Counted from the stretch's first letter, positions 51,198-60,991 are shown. The stretch is DNA of 64,000 nucleotides from Sporosarcina beigongshangi (GCF_016820535.1 NZ_JADHDY010000009.1:110252-174251); one strand, 5' to 3'. Made by a program: numbers and translations. Notes: generated from the letters alone by a model not told the origin.

Positions 51198-51916
51198 TGG
51201 CCAAGGAATTCAAGATTGTGCACGAATCCGAGATCGAGGGCACCCCGGAGGAGGTCTTCTTCGCCGCGACGCAGGGCAGCTCCGGGTGGCTGTGGCCCAT
51301 GGACGGCGAATTTGAGCCGCGGGTGGGAGGGGCGGGACCCATGGGCAGCACCGTGACCGTGTGGGAGCCGCCGCACCATTTCGCCAACCGCATGGAGGGC
51401 GAAGGTGGATTTTTCAACCAGCTCGAGTTTGACATTTCAGAACGGCCCGACGGGAATTCATGGCTGCGCTACGTCCACAGCGGCGTGTTCTTTGAGGACT
51501 GGGACAACCAATACGACGGCGCATCCAGGCACACGGCCTTCTACCAGCACACGCTGGGCCAGTATGTGAAGTTCTTCGCCGGCCGGCAGGCGGCGTTCGC
51601 AGACGTCCAAGGGCCCGCTGCATCGGGTTCGCCGGAGGCCTTTGAGGCGGTGAAGGCAGCCCTGGGCATTCACGACGGCGGGGCCGGGGGACACGTCAGC
51701 GTTGACATTGCGGGGCTTGGCCAGGTCGACGCCGTGGTGGACTACCTGGATCCGAACTTCGTTGGCCTGCGCACTGAGGACGCCATGATCCGCTTCTTCG
51801 GCCGCAACGCCTTCGGCTCCGTGGTGGGGATGACCATCCACCTGTTCGCAGACGGGGCGGACGCAGAGGCCGCCGGCGCCGCGTGGGGTGCCTGGCTGAA
51901 CGGGCTGTACTCGTAA
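51194..51916 (+). CDS. SRPBCC/START-like (AHSA1-type) protein
   Basis: 240 residues. The first 150 form a SRPBCC helix-grip fold (FKIVHESEIEGTPEEVFFAA, GGAGPMGSTVTVWEPPHHF, RYVHSGVFFEDWDNQYDGAS). The remaining 80 form a ferredoxin-like extra domain (VSVDIAGLGQVDAVVDYLD). A hydrophobic ligand is expected; no catalytic motif is visible. The first of two adjacent ATGs overlaps the regulator stop. Confidence 0.82.
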   Translation: MMAKEFKIVHESEIEGTPEEVFFAATQGSSGWLWPMDGEFEPRVGGAGPMGSTVTVWEPPHHFANRMEGEGGFFNQLEFDISERPDGNSWLRYVHSGVFFEDWDNQYDGASRHTAFYQHTLGQYVKFFAGRQAAFADVQGPAASGSPEAFEAVKAALGIHDGGAGGHVSVDIAGLGQVDAVVDYLDPNFVGLRTEDAMIRFFGRNAFGSVVGMTIHLFADGADAEAAGAAWGAWLNGLYS

Positions 51917-51934
51917 CCTTTGGCGTTCACCGAG

Positions 51935-52112
51935 GTTGAAACGGCAGTAGATGCGACTCCCGTGCGGTCCAGGTTGTTGAATCAGCAGCACCTGCGATTC
52001 TCCCGATTGAGACAGCAGCACCTGCGATGAATCCGCCGGTTTCATCGCAGGTGCTGCTGTTTCAACGCAGGCGCCGGGCCGCGGATCGCAGGTGCTGCTG
52101 TTTCAACGCAGG
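51935..52112. repeat. Palindromic intergenic repeat cluster, family A (52 kb copy)
   Basis: The central inverted repeat has 25-base arms at 52007-52031 and 52041-52065 with one mismatch. Two more inverted-sense copies lie upstream (about 51935 and 51977) and one direct copy downstream (about 52085). It is the same element as at 11.5 kb, but paired substitutions in both arms keep the stem intact (CGCATGTG versus CGCAGGTG). The rest of the 338-base gap before the ALDH gene holds nothing else. Confidence 0.85.
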
Positions 52113-52254
52113 CGCCGGGGCGGTCCGGCGGGTGAGACGGTACACGGCGCAGGGGCGGGGGTGGTTGCGTGCAGGGCCTGCGTATGTGAGCGTGGACCTA
52201 GACGGCCCACACCCATGGCCGGAGGCACATTGATGAAGCAAAGGGGCTTTAGTC

Positions 52255-53787
52255 ATGACAACGCAGACACCCACATCCCAGGGCCATGCTGTAACGGACC
52301 ATCCCATGTGGATCGGCGGCGAACCCGTCATCTCACTTGGCGGACAGTGGCACGACGTCCACAACCCGGCCAGGCGCGAATCCGTCATCGCCCGTGTCCC
52401 TGCCGGCACGCTCGAGGACGTGGACCGCGCCGTCGCAGCCGCCCGCGCAGCCTTCCCGGCCTGGCGTGCTCAGCACTTCACCGGCCGCGCCCACGCCCTG
52501 CTGGCCATAGCCGATGAGGTGGAAAGCCGCATCGAGGAATTTGCCCGCCTCACCGCGCTCGACACCGGCAACGCCCTGCGCACCCAGGCCCGTCCCGAAG
52601 CCACCGGCCTCGTGGCCATGTTCCGCTACTTCGCCGGGGTGGCCGGGGAAGTCAAGGGCACCACCCTTCCCGCGGGCGACGGCCAGCTGCAGTACACCCG
52701 CATTGAACCGCTCGGCGTCGTGGCGGCGATCCTGCCCTGGAACTCCCCGCTCATGATCGCCGCCTTCAAGGTTCCCGCGGCGCTCGCGGCCGGCAACACC
52801 GTCATCCTCAAGGCCGCCGAGGACGCGCCGCTGACCATCCTGCTCCTCGCCGAGGTGTGCAACAAGCACCTGCCGGCCGGTGTCCTGAACGCCCTGACTG
52901 GCAGCGGCGCAGTCATCGGCGAGGCCATGGCGGTGCACCCGGGAGTGGACAAGGTCTCCTTCACCGGTTCCACCGAGGTGGGCCGCCGCGTGGGAGGGCA
53001 AGCCGGCGAGAGGCTGGCGCACGTGTCGCTGGAGCTGGGCGGGAAGAACCCCTCCATCGTTTTCCCGGATGCGCTCTCCTCCCATTCACCGTCCCTGTCC
53101 GTCGCGGACGACGACGAACTGTACTCAGGCCTGTTGCTCGCCTCCCGCTTCACCCGCCAGGGCCAAAGCTGCACGGCGGGATCGCGCCTGTACGTGCACG
53201 AGGACATTTTCGAGGAGCTGGTGGGCACGCTCAGCGCCCGGCTGGATGCGCTGGTGGTGGGGGATCCGCTGGATGAGGCCACCGACATGGGTGCCATCAT
53301 CAACGCCAAACAGCACCGTGCCATCAGCGGCTTCCTTGAGGAGGGCCGCAGCACGGCCGGCATGAAGGCCGTGATCGGCGGGAACGAACCCCAGGACGGC
53401 CCGCTGACCGAAGGCTACTACCACCTGCCCACCCTGTTCACCGGCGCCCGCAACGATTTCCGGATCGCCCGGGAGGAGATCTTCGGCCCCGTCCTCGTGG
53501 CGATCCCCTGGCGGGAGGTCGACGAGGTGGTGGCGATGGCCAACGACACCAACTACGGCCTGGCCGCCTATGTGTGGAGCCACAACCTCGACGACGCCCT
53601 CAACACCGCGCACCGGGTCGAGGCCGGCTGGGTGCAGGTCAACCAGGGCGGAGGGCAGGTGCCCGGCCAGTCCTACGGCGGCTACAAGCAAAGCGGCATC
53701 GGCCGTGAAGTTTCCGTCGAAGGAATGCTGGCAGGATTCACCCAGACCAAGCAGATCAACGTGAAGTTGCGGGGCGCAGGTGCCTGA
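52255..53787 (+). CDS. NAD(P)-dependent aldehyde dehydrogenase
   Basis: 510 residues of the ALDH superfamily. The cofactor region includes ILPWNSPLMIAAFKVPAALA and FTGSTEVGRRV; the general-base Glu is in SLELGGKNP and the catalytic Cys306 in GQSCTAGSR. EEIFGPVL completes the signature. It oxidises an aldehyde to an acid. It is followed by a CoA-transferase with an 8-base overlap, so the acid is probably activated to a CoA ester. AAAGGGG about 8 bases before the ATG supports the start. Confidence 0.93.
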   Translation: MTTQTPTSQGHAVTDHPMWIGGEPVISLGGQWHDVHNPARRESVIARVPAGTLEDVDRAVAAARAAFPAWRAQHFTGRAHALLAIADEVESRIEEFARLTALDTGNALRTQARPEATGLVAMFRYFAGVAGEVKGTTLPAGDGQLQYTRIEPLGVVAAILPWNSPLMIAAFKVPAALAAGNTVILKAAEDAPLTILLLAEVCNKHLPAGVLNALTGSGAVIGEAMAVHPGVDKVSFTGSTEVGRRVGGQAGERLAHVSLELGGKNPSIVFPDALSSHSPSLSVADDDELYSGLLLASRFTRQGQSCTAGSRLYVHEDIFEELVGTLSARLDALVVGDPLDEATDMGAIINAKQHRAISGFLEEGRSTAGMKAVIGGNEPQDGPLTEGYYHLPTLFTGARNDFRIAREEIFGPVLVAIPWREVDEVVAMANDTNYGLAAYVWSHNLDDALNTAHRVEAGWVQVNQGGGQVPGQSYGGYKQSGIGREVSVEGMLAGFTQTKQINVKLRGAGA

Positions 53788-55051
53788 ACCGCAGCTGCCC
53801 CTGGCAGGCATCAAGGTCATGGACCTCTCCCGCGCACTGGCCGGACCCTACGCCGCCTCGCTCCTGTCCGACATGGGCGCCGAGGTGACCAAGGTGGAGG
53901 GCATCAAGGGCGGGGACTCCTCCCGCAGCTGGGCCCCGTTCGACGGTGAGCACTCGCTCTATTTTGACTCCGCCAACCGCGGCAAGTCCTCCATCGCCGT
54001 GGACTTCTACACCCCGGAAGGCAAGAAGATCCTGTGGGAGCTGGCCGTGGCCAGCGACGTCCTGATCGAGAACTTCCGTCCCGGCGTGCTGCCCTCAACG
54101 GGCCTGGATCCGGAGAAGCTCCGCGAGGCCAACCCCGGCCTCATCATCGCCTCCGTCACCGGCTTCGGCCCCACCGGACCGCTGAGCCAGGCAGCCGGGC
54201 TTGACCAGGTGGCGCAGGGCATGAGCGGGCTCATGTCCGTCACGGGCCTTGACGCCGAGCACATGTACCGGGTGGGGGTGCCCATCGTGGACCTGGTGAC
54301 CGGCATCTACACGGCCTTTGGCATCGCCACGTCCCTGGCGGGGCGCGAACGCGGCGCCCGGGCCGGGGACCAGCCCAAGGGGGCCGGGGCTGGGAGTCCT
54401 GTCTCGGCGTCGTTGTTGGAAACAGGGCTTTCCCTCTCCGCGTTCCAGGGCCAGCAATACCTGAGCACGGGGGAGGTGCCGGTGCCGCAGGGCAACAGCC
54501 ACCCGGTGCTCTCGCCGTACGGGGTGTTCAAGAGCGCCGACATACCGCTGATCATCGCGGTGGGCAGCGAGAAGCAGTGGGAGCAGCTGTGCGGGTTGCT
54601 GGGTGAGCCGGAGCTTGCGGGCCATCCCCACTACGCCACGAGCCGGCAGCGCACGGTCCACCGGGAGGAGCTGCGGGAGCGGATCGATGTACTGCTGGCG
54701 CGCCAGACCGCCGCCGAGTGGCTGGCCGAGCTGCGCGCCGCGGGCATTCCCGCTGGGCCCATCTACAACTACGCCCAGGCGTTCGCGGACCCGCAGGTGC
54801 AGCATTTGGGCATGGTGCAGGAGGTGCGGAGGGCCGACGGATCCACCCTGCCGCTGCTGCGCGGGCCGGTGTCGGTGGGCGGCCGGGCGCCCGCCGTGGC
54901 GAAGGCGCCCCCGGCCTTGGGGCAGGACACGCTCGCCGTCCTGGAGGGGCTGGGCCTGTCCGCCGTGCAGATCGCCGGGCTGCTGGCCGCCGGTGTGGTG
55001 TACGACGGCGCACCCTCCTCCCGCCGTTCAGGTCAGGTGCGCGGTGGCTGA
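53780..55051 (+). CDS. CaiB/BaiF-type family III CoA-transferase
   Basis: 423 residues. The N-terminus LAGIKVMDLSRALAGPYAASLL, the GADVTKVE-like MGAEVTKVEG segment, VLIENFRPGVL and catalytic Asp142 in AGLDQVAQG mark a family III transferase. It moves CoA from a donor such as succinyl-CoA or another thioester onto the acid. The GTG start overlaps ALDH by 8 bases, and its stop overlaps the hydratase by 8 bases. A loop rich in Gly/Ala (RARAGDQPKGAGAG-like) is inserted mid-protein. Confidence 0.92.
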   Translation: MPEPQLPLAGIKVMDLSRALAGPYAASLLSDMGAEVTKVEGIKGGDSSRSWAPFDGEHSLYFDSANRGKSSIAVDFYTPEGKKILWELAVASDVLIENFRPGVLPSTGLDPEKLREANPGLIIASVTGFGPTGPLSQAAGLDQVAQGMSGLMSVTGLDAEHMYRVGVPIVDLVTGIYTAFGIATSLAGRERGARAGDQPKGAGAGSPVSASLLETGLSLSAFQGQQYLSTGEVPVPQGNSHPVLSPYGVFKSADIPLIIAVGSEKQWEQLCGLLGEPELAGHPHYATSRQRTVHREELRERIDVLLARQTAAEWLAELRAAGIPAGPIYNYAQAFADPQVQHLGMVQEVRRADGSTLPLLRGPVSVGGRAPAVAKAPPALGQDTLAVLEGLGLSAVQIAGLLAAGVVYDGAPSSRRSGQVRGG

Positions 55052-55850
55052 GCACGGGACGCTGCGCATTGAGCGGCATGGGCCGGTGGGGGTGCTGGTG
55101 ATCGACAACCCTGCCAAGCGCAACGCCGTCACCTCTGCCATGTGGCGGCAATTCCCGCCCCTGCTGGAGGAACTGGACGCCGACGACTCCGTCAAGGTGG
55201 TGGTGGTGCGAGGGGAAGGGGGGCATTTTTCCGCGGGCGCCGACATCGCCTCCGTGCAGGAAATCCTGCACAACCCCGTGACCGGGCAGCGCGACGGGGG
55301 AGAGGTGTCCGCCGCGGAAAACGCCCTGGCCGGGTTCCGCAAGCCGGTGGTGGCCGCGATCGACGGGTACTGCGTGGGCGGCGGCTGGCAGATCGCCGGC
55401 GCCTGCGACATCCGCCTGGCGTCCGAACGGGCCGTCTACGGAATCACGCCCGGGAAGATCGGCATCGTGTACCCGCTGTCCGGCATCAAGCGGCTCGTGG
55501 AACTCGCCGGGCCCGGGGCCGCGAAGTACCTGCTGCTCAGCGGAGACCTCGTCGGCGCAGCCGAGGCCCTGAGGCTGGGCCTGGCCACCAAGGTGCTTGC
55601 AGTGGATGCCTTCTGGGACGAGGTGCACGCCTTTGCCATGCATCTGGCAGGGCGCTCGCAGTTTTCGGCGCAGGGGCACAAGTCGCTGGTCAACGCGCTC
55701 TCCTCGGGTGCCGCGGAGGCGGCCGTGGCGGAACTCAGCGCGTACTGGCAAGGACAGATGGCGCTCAGCGGGGACGCCGCCATCGGCGTCGCCGCATTCC
55801 TGGCCAAGGAGACTCCGGAGTTCACCTGGCTCCGCCCCACCCTCCCCTGA
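55044..55850 (+). CDS. Enoyl-CoA hydratase/isomerase (crotonase family)
   Basis: 268 residues with a crotonase fold. The oxyanion-hole segments are GGHFSAGADI and DGYCVGGGWQIAGACD, followed by ITPGKIGIVYP. One of the usual catalytic Glu positions is occupied (GGGWQIAG has Gln), so the reaction may be decarboxylation, isomerisation or hydration. The GTG at 55044 overlaps the CoA-transferase by 8 bases; the longer frame upstream is a shadow. It completes an aldehyde to acid to acyl-CoA to hydroxyacyl-CoA sequence. Confidence 0.88.
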   Translation: MAEHGTLRIERHGPVGVLVIDNPAKRNAVTSAMWRQFPPLLEELDADDSVKVVVVRGEGGHFSAGADIASVQEILHNPVTGQRDGGEVSAAENALAGFRKPVVAAIDGYCVGGGWQIAGACDIRLASERAVYGITPGKIGIVYPLSGIKRLVELAGPGAAKYLLLSGDLVGAAEALRLGLATKVLAVDAFWDEVHAFAMHLAGRSQFSAQGHKSLVNALSSGAAEAAVAELSAYWQGQMALSGDAAIGVAAFLAKETPEFTWLRPTLP

Positions 55851-55867
55851 CCCTCCTCCTCGCGTCG

Positions 55868-55985
55868 CTCTATCACCTTCCGGGGTGTTCCGGCTGTCCC
55901 TCTATCACCTTCCGGGGTGTTCCGGCTGTCCCTCTATCACCTTCCGGGGTGTTCCGGCTGTCCCTCTATCACCTTCCGGGGTTCT
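55868..55985. repeat. Tandem repeat, 32-bp period (family B)
   Basis: Units beginning CTCTATCACCTTCCGGGGTG and continuing TTCCGGCTGTCC start at 55868, 55900, 55932 and 55964, an exact 32-bp period. The fourth is truncated after 21 bases. The array begins 18 bases after the hydratase stop. The first 20 bases reappear at 63981 after thrE. There are no unique spacers, so it is not a CRISPR. Confidence 0.95.
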
Positions 55986-56113
55986 CCGCTGTTGTGCCTA
56001 CGGCCGTGGACTTGCGGTTGTCTGCCGTGGATGGTTTGCGCAAGGAACACCGCACTTCTTTAGACAATTGCACGGGAAGCCCGCCGGAAGAGTTGGCCTG
56101 AAACGCCCCGAAC

Positions 56114-56155
56114 GGTGATAGAGGGATCCGCGAAACGGCCTGGAAGGTGATAGAG
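56114..56155. repeat. Inverted half-copies of repeat family B
   Basis: GGTGATAGAG, the reverse complement of the start of the 32-bp unit, occurs at 56114 and 56146, again exactly 32 bp apart. The second copy is preceded by CTGGAA, similar to the unit's complement. Between the two arrays (55986-56113) nothing else is recognised. Confidence 0.75.
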
Positions 56156-56216
56156 CGATGCAACGTGGAAGCGGCCATGCGGAAGGGGGCCTCCGGGCCG
56201 GGCTGTGACTGAAAAC

Positions 56217-56269
56217 ATGCGCCGATGCAAACATTGCACTTGTGCAAAGTTTGCATCGGCGCATAAACT
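56217..56269. promoter_or_regulatory. 48-bp nested palindromic operator and promoter of the TetR-exporter operon
   Basis: Outer arms ATGCGCCGATGCAAAC (56217-56232) and their complement (56249-56264) are perfect over 16 bp. Between them a second palindrome TTGCAC-TT-GTGCAA occupies 56234-56247. A -35-like TTGTGC (56240) and -10-like TAAACT (56264-56269) are spaced 18 bp inside the operator. The start site predicted 7 bases later coincides with the ATG. Confidence 0.75.
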
Positions 56270-56275
56270 GTAGTT

Positions 56276-56908
56276 ATGCAAAAAACCGCCACCGTGCCGC
56301 TCCGAGAGCGAAACCGTCTCGACACCTGGGCGCTGATTCATGACAAGGCATCAGCGATGGCTCTGGACGTGGGGCCGACAAAGACCACCGTTGAGGCGAT
56401 CGCCGAGGCGTCGGGTGTTTCCAAGAGGACGTTCTTCAACTACTTCGCCACGAAGGAAGACGCCATTATGGGCACCCAGCCGCCTACGCTTCCGGATGAG
56501 GCCGTGGCCGTGTTCCGCGAGGACAGTGGAAGCGACCTCCTGGGCCGCACCACCCACCTGATGATTGCGGTGATTCGCACCATGTTTCCGGAGGCCTCGC
56601 AGCGGGAACGCCGCACGGCACTCAAGGCCAAGTATCCGGAGCTGAGCCGCGCGGTGTTCCAGCACATCAGTGCATCCGAAGACCTTGTCGAAATGATTCT
56701 GGTGGACCGCTACGACGAGGACAGCCCCGAATTTGCCCGCGCGGGACTGCCCGGTGGGCGTGATGAGGCAAAGGCGCTGCTGATGCTGACAGGCACGGCC
56801 GTGCGTTTCGCCTTCGGCCGCGACCCGGCAGCGGTGTCGGCAACCGACAGCAAATCCGTGGAGGAATCCGTCGCAATTTTTCGAGAGGCAATGAGAGCAT
56901 CCCTATGA
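56276..56908 (+). CDS. TetR-family regulator of the DHA2 exporter, leaderless
   Basis: 210 residues. The HTH is at about 30-65 (TTVEAIAEASGVSKRTFFNYF, preceded by ATKE-type segment KTTVEAIAE), followed by a helical ligand domain. No ribosome site precedes the ATG, and the predicted transcription start is the A of the ATG, so the mRNA is probably leaderless. The nested palindrome directly upstream is the likely operator. It overlaps the exporter gene by 4 bases (ATGA), forming a self-regulated efflux operon. Confidence 0.9.
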   Translation: MQKTATVPLRERNRLDTWALIHDKASAMALDVGPTKTTVEAIAEASGVSKRTFFNYFATKEDAIMGTQPPTLPDEAVAVFREDSGSDLLGRTTHLMIAVIRTMFPEASQRERRTALKAKYPELSRAVFQHISASEDLVEMILVDRYDEDSPEFARAGLPGGRDEAKALLMLTGTAVRFAFGRDPAAVSATDSKSVEESVAIFREAMRASL

Positions 56909-58569
56909 GCACCCAAACCAAAGCTGAAACCCCGGCAGCTCCGGGGGAAAAGAGAAAGGTAGTCCTTCTGTTCGCAGGCCTCATGGTCACCATGCTGCTG
57001 GCGTCACTGAACCAGACCGTCCTCTCGACCGCGCTGCCCACCATGGTTGGTGAGTTGAACGGCGTCGAGCACATGGCGTGGGCCATCACCGCGTTCATCC
57101 TGGCCTCCACCATCATGATGCCTGTCTACGGCAAGCTGGGCGACCTGCTGGGCCGCAAGCCCATGCTGCTGTTCGCCATCTCCATCTTCACCGTGGGCTC
57201 CGTCATCGGCGCGCTGGCACCGGACATGGGCACGCTCATTGTGGCCCGCGTGGTCCAGGGCCTGGGCGGCGGCGGTCTGATGATTCTCTCCCAGGCGACC
57301 ATTGCCGACGTCGTTCCGGCCCGTGAGCGCGGAAAGTACATGGGCATCATGGGCGGCGTGTTCGCGTTCTCATCCGTTGCCGGGCCGCTGATCGGCGGCG
57401 GGCTGACAGAGGGTCCGGGCTGGCGCTGGGCGTTCTGGATGAACGTGCCGCTGGCTGCGCTGGCCATCTTCGCCACGATCTTCCTGCTGCATGTGCCGAA
57501 GATTGTGCACGCAACACGCCCCAAGATCGACTACCTGGGGATGATGCTCATTGCCCTCGCCACCACCGCCATCGTTCTCGTTGGCACCTGGGGCGGCTCG
57601 CAGTACGACTGGAACTCCCCTGAAATCATCGGCCTTGGCGCCGCCGCCATCATCACAGCCGTGCTGTTTGTGATCGTGGAACTGCGTGCCAGCGAGCCGG
57701 TCATGCCCATGATGCTGTTCAAGAGCCGCAACTTCAACCTGACCACCATTGCCGGCCTGCTCACTGGCATCGCCATGTTTGGCGTGCTTGGCTACATGCC
57801 CACCTACATTCAGATGGCCACCGGCTACTCGGCGGCGCAGGCTGGCCTGCTCATGATCCCCATGATGGGCTGCATGCTGATCGTTTCGGTGGTTGTCGGC
57901 AGGCGTGTCTCCACCACGGGACGGTACAAGGTGGCCCCGATTGCGGGCTCCGTCATCCTTGCCGTGGCGCTGGCCCTGATGGCCACGCTGCATGCCGATT
58001 CGCCGGTCTACCTCATCTGCATCTTCATGGGCATCATGGGCATCGGACTGGGTTCCAGCATGCAAATCATGACGCTCGTTGCGCAGAACTCCTTCCCGCT
58101 GAAGTTCGTTGGCACGGCCACCGCCGGGCAGAACTACTTCCGCCAGGTCGGTGCCACGCTTGGCTCCGCCGTTGTGGGCGCCATGTTCGCCACCCGGCTG
58201 ACGGGGCTCATCACGGAAAAGATGCCCGCGGGCGGCTCCGACCACATGGCCAACTCCTTCACCCCGGCGCTGGTCAACGGCCTGCCTGAAGCGGTCAGGA
58301 AGATCGTGATCGAGTCCTACAACGAGGCGCTGATCCCGCTGTTTCTCTGGATGGTGCCCCTTGCCGTCATCGCAGCGATCATCCTCTGCTTCGTCAAGGA
58401 AGTCCCGCTGGAGACCAAGATCAACCGCGAATCTCCCGTTGACATCGCCGAGATGGCCGAGTTTGAGGCTGACGTCGCCAACGCCGCGCCGGTTGCCGTC
58501 TCCGCCTTGAAGTACGACGGCGACACCTCCTCCGAGCCGGATGCGCCGGCTGGGGCGCCGCACAGCTAG
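56905..58569 (+). CDS. DHA2-family (EmrB/QacA-like) 14-TM MFS drug exporter
   Basis: 554 residues with 14 predicted membrane helices. The DHA2 motifs are LNQTVLSTALPTMVGEL (motif D1), GKLGDLLGRKPM (motif A), RVVQGLGGGGLM and the antiporter motif C GPLIGGGLTEG. It exports drugs or toxic metabolites by proton antiport. It is co-translated with the upstream TetR. The C-terminal hydrophilic tail has 40 residues. Substrate unknown. Confidence 0.93.
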   Translation: MSTQTKAETPAAPGEKRKVVLLFAGLMVTMLLASLNQTVLSTALPTMVGELNGVEHMAWAITAFILASTIMMPVYGKLGDLLGRKPMLLFAISIFTVGSVIGALAPDMGTLIVARVVQGLGGGGLMILSQATIADVVPARERGKYMGIMGGVFAFSSVAGPLIGGGLTEGPGWRWAFWMNVPLAALAIFATIFLLHVPKIVHATRPKIDYLGMMLIALATTAIVLVGTWGGSQYDWNSPEIIGLGAAAIITAVLFVIVELRASEPVMPMMLFKSRNFNLTTIAGLLTGIAMFGVLGYMPTYIQMATGYSAAQAGLLMIPMMGCMLIVSVVVGRRVSTTGRYKVAPIAGSVILAVALALMATLHADSPVYLICIFMGIMGIGLGSSMQIMTLVAQNSFPLKFVGTATAGQNYFRQVGATLGSAVVGAMFATRLTGLITEKMPAGGSDHMANSFTPALVNGLPEAVRKIVIESYNEALIPLFLWMVPLAVIAAIILCFVKEVPLETKINRESPVDIAEMAEFEADVANAAPVAVSALKYDGDTSSEPDAPAGAPHS

Positions 58570-58617
58570 GCAACGCCCTCTGGCGCGGGACCTGTTGGGC
58601 ACCCACTCCTCCCCGTC

Positions 58618-58690
58618 CGACTGTGACGCGGTTGATGTACTCGGAAATCGCTTTCCCGCGGTTTTCGGTACAACAACCGCGTCACAGTCG
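58618..58690. terminator. 73-bp imperfect palindrome between convergent genes
   Basis: CGACTGTGACGCGGTTG (58618-58634) pairs perfectly with 58674-58690. Pairing continues inward through TGTAC/GTACA after one A-A mismatch to 58640/58668, and partly beyond (CGGAAA/TTTTCG). It separates the converging exporter and ABC genes. It may be a bidirectional terminator or a mobile palindromic repeat. Confidence 0.75.
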
Positions 58691-58703
58691 TGTGGGGGAG
58701 GGG

Positions 58704-59375
<672 letters not shown>

Positions 59376-59378
59376 GGC

Positions 59379-60830
59379 TTACTCTCCTCGGAGAACTTCG
59401 ATGGGGCGGACCTTGGCGGTCAGCAGGGCCGGAATCAGGGCACCAATGGCGGCAATGGCCAGGACGCCGATGCCGCCCAGCACCAGGGTCTGCCAGCCGA
59501 TGGAGGTGCTGATGGTGCCAATGAGCTGTTCAGCGCCGGCGAAGGCACCGCGGGTGCGTGAGAAGCCGCCGCCCCCGCCCAAGCCGCCGGGCCCGCCTGC
59601 CGGGCCGGCCGCCGTCGTGCCTGAAGACGTATTGCCGGACACCAGCGCATTGGCGATGGGGCTGCTGGCAAAGGTGGCCACGACCGCCCCGACCACGGTC
59701 CCCAAGACCACCAGCACCATGGCCTCGAGCACGAATTGCACGCCGATGGTCCGGTTGGAGGCGCCGATGGCCTTGAGCACGCCGATCTCCCGGCGGCGTT
59801 CGCGCACCACCATGATCATGATGAGCAGCACGATCAGCCCCGCGGTGCCGAGGGAGGCAATGAACGCGATGAGCGAGATGTTCTGGACGGTGCCGAGCGA
59901 CGAGATGGCCGATTCGAGGTTTGTGGATCCGGCCGTGACGTCCACCTTGTCGGCGCCGAGGGCCGTGGTCAGTGCGGTCTGGGTCGTGGTTACGTTGTCG
60001 ATGGAGTCCACCTGGACGCTGAAGCTGCTGAGCTGGCCGGCCTGGTCCATCAGAGACTGGGTGGCCGCGAGGGGCAGGTAGATGCCGTTGTTTTCAAAGG
60101 CGTCGCCGGCGTCGAAGAGGCCCTTGACTGTCATGGTCCGGTCCTGGACGGTGAACGTGGAGCCGACCTTGAGGGAGTTCTTCTCCGCCAGGGTGCTGCC
60201 CACCAGCGCCTGCGTGGAGGCTGCCGCAAAGTCGTTGAGCCCGGCGCCGCCGGTGATGTTGATGGCCGATCCTGCCGCCGTGGCCGAGGTGGCGACGCCG
60301 GTGGCCTGGATGGGGATGCTGAACGACGGCGGTGCGCTTGCGTTGGGTGCGGTGCCGGTGCTGCCGTTGCTGTTGTTGCGCTGCCCGATGGATCCCGGCG
60401 CCACGGCGGAGACCAGGCTGGTGGTGCCGCTGGTGCCAAAGCCGGGGCCGCCCCTGCCGGGCTGCGCCGCGCCGCCCTCGGCGCCTCCGGTCCCGGTGCC
60501 TGCTGCGCTGCTGCCGGTGGTGTCTGTGTTGCCAAGCCGCACCGTCAGGACGCCGGTGGCCGAGGTGACGTGTGCCACGGCCTGGGCCTGCTCCAGTTGT
60601 TGGGCCGTCAGCGGGTTGCCGCCGCCGAGCCCGCCGCGCGAACCGGCCGGGTTTACCGTGATCGTGTTGCCCACGCTCGACTTGAGCGAATCGACCTTCG
60701 CGCCCACGGCCTGGTTGGCCACCAGCATAGCCAGCGCCAGGCCGATCGCCACGGCCAGGATCACCACCACCGCCCCGCTGCGCACCTTGTTGCGAAACGC
60801 GTTTCCCACGCTTCGAGAGACTACTCCCAT
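59379..60830 (-). CDS. FtsX/MacB-like ABC permease with Gly-rich extracytoplasmic domain
   Basis: 483 residues. One membrane helix near the N-terminus (GAVVVILAVAIGLALAMLV) is followed by a large extracellular MacB_PCD domain and three C-terminal helices with the FtsX signature RERRREIGVLKAIGAS. The extracellular domain includes a Gly/Ser/Ala-rich loop (about 105-180), and a second Gly-rich loop sits near residue 420 (GGPGGLGGGGGFSRT). AGGAG 7 bases before the ATG at 60830 fixes the start; the longer frame is not coding. Substrate unknown. Confidence 0.9.
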   Translation of the reverse strand: MGVVSRSVGNAFRNKVRSGAVVVILAVAIGLALAMLVANQAVGAKVDSLKSSVGNTITVNPAGSRGGLGGGNPLTAQQLEQAQAVAHVTSATGVLTVRLGNTDTTGSSAAGTGTGGAEGGAAQPGRGGPGFGTSGTTSLVSAVAPGSIGQRNNSNGSTGTAPNASAPPSFSIPIQATGVATSATAAGSAINITGGAGLNDFAAASTQALVGSTLAEKNSLKVGSTFTVQDRTMTVKGLFDAGDAFENNGIYLPLAATQSLMDQAGQLSSFSVQVDSIDNVTTTQTALTTALGADKVDVTAGSTNLESAISSLGTVQNISLIAFIASLGTAGLIVLLIMIMVVRERRREIGVLKAIGASNRTIGVQFVLEAMVLVVLGTVVGAVVATFASSPIANALVSGNTSSGTTAAGPAGGPGGLGGGGGFSRTRGAFAGAEQLIGTISTSIGWQTLVLGGIGVLAIAAIGALIPALLTAKVRPIEVLRGE

Positions 60831-60991
60831 GGCGCTGCTCCTGCCTGTGTGGCCGCCCTCGCGGCGGCCGTTCTTCTTCATGGTGGCGAACGGGCTACAT
60901 GGTTTCTGGGGAGGAGGCTGGATGCTGGCTGTGAGATTGCGGGCCGGTAGACTGGGACCGCGAACAACAGCCAAAGTAATTGAGGTTTCAC

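Noticed and set aside
55868..55985. Possible CRISPR array from regular 32-bp repeats
   Set aside because: Units are contiguous and identical with no unique spacers, and no cas genes are present.
59736..60950. Plus-strand open frame opposite the FtsX-like permease
   Set aside because: Low-complexity Gly/Ala/Asp content, an artefact of the permease's codon bias.
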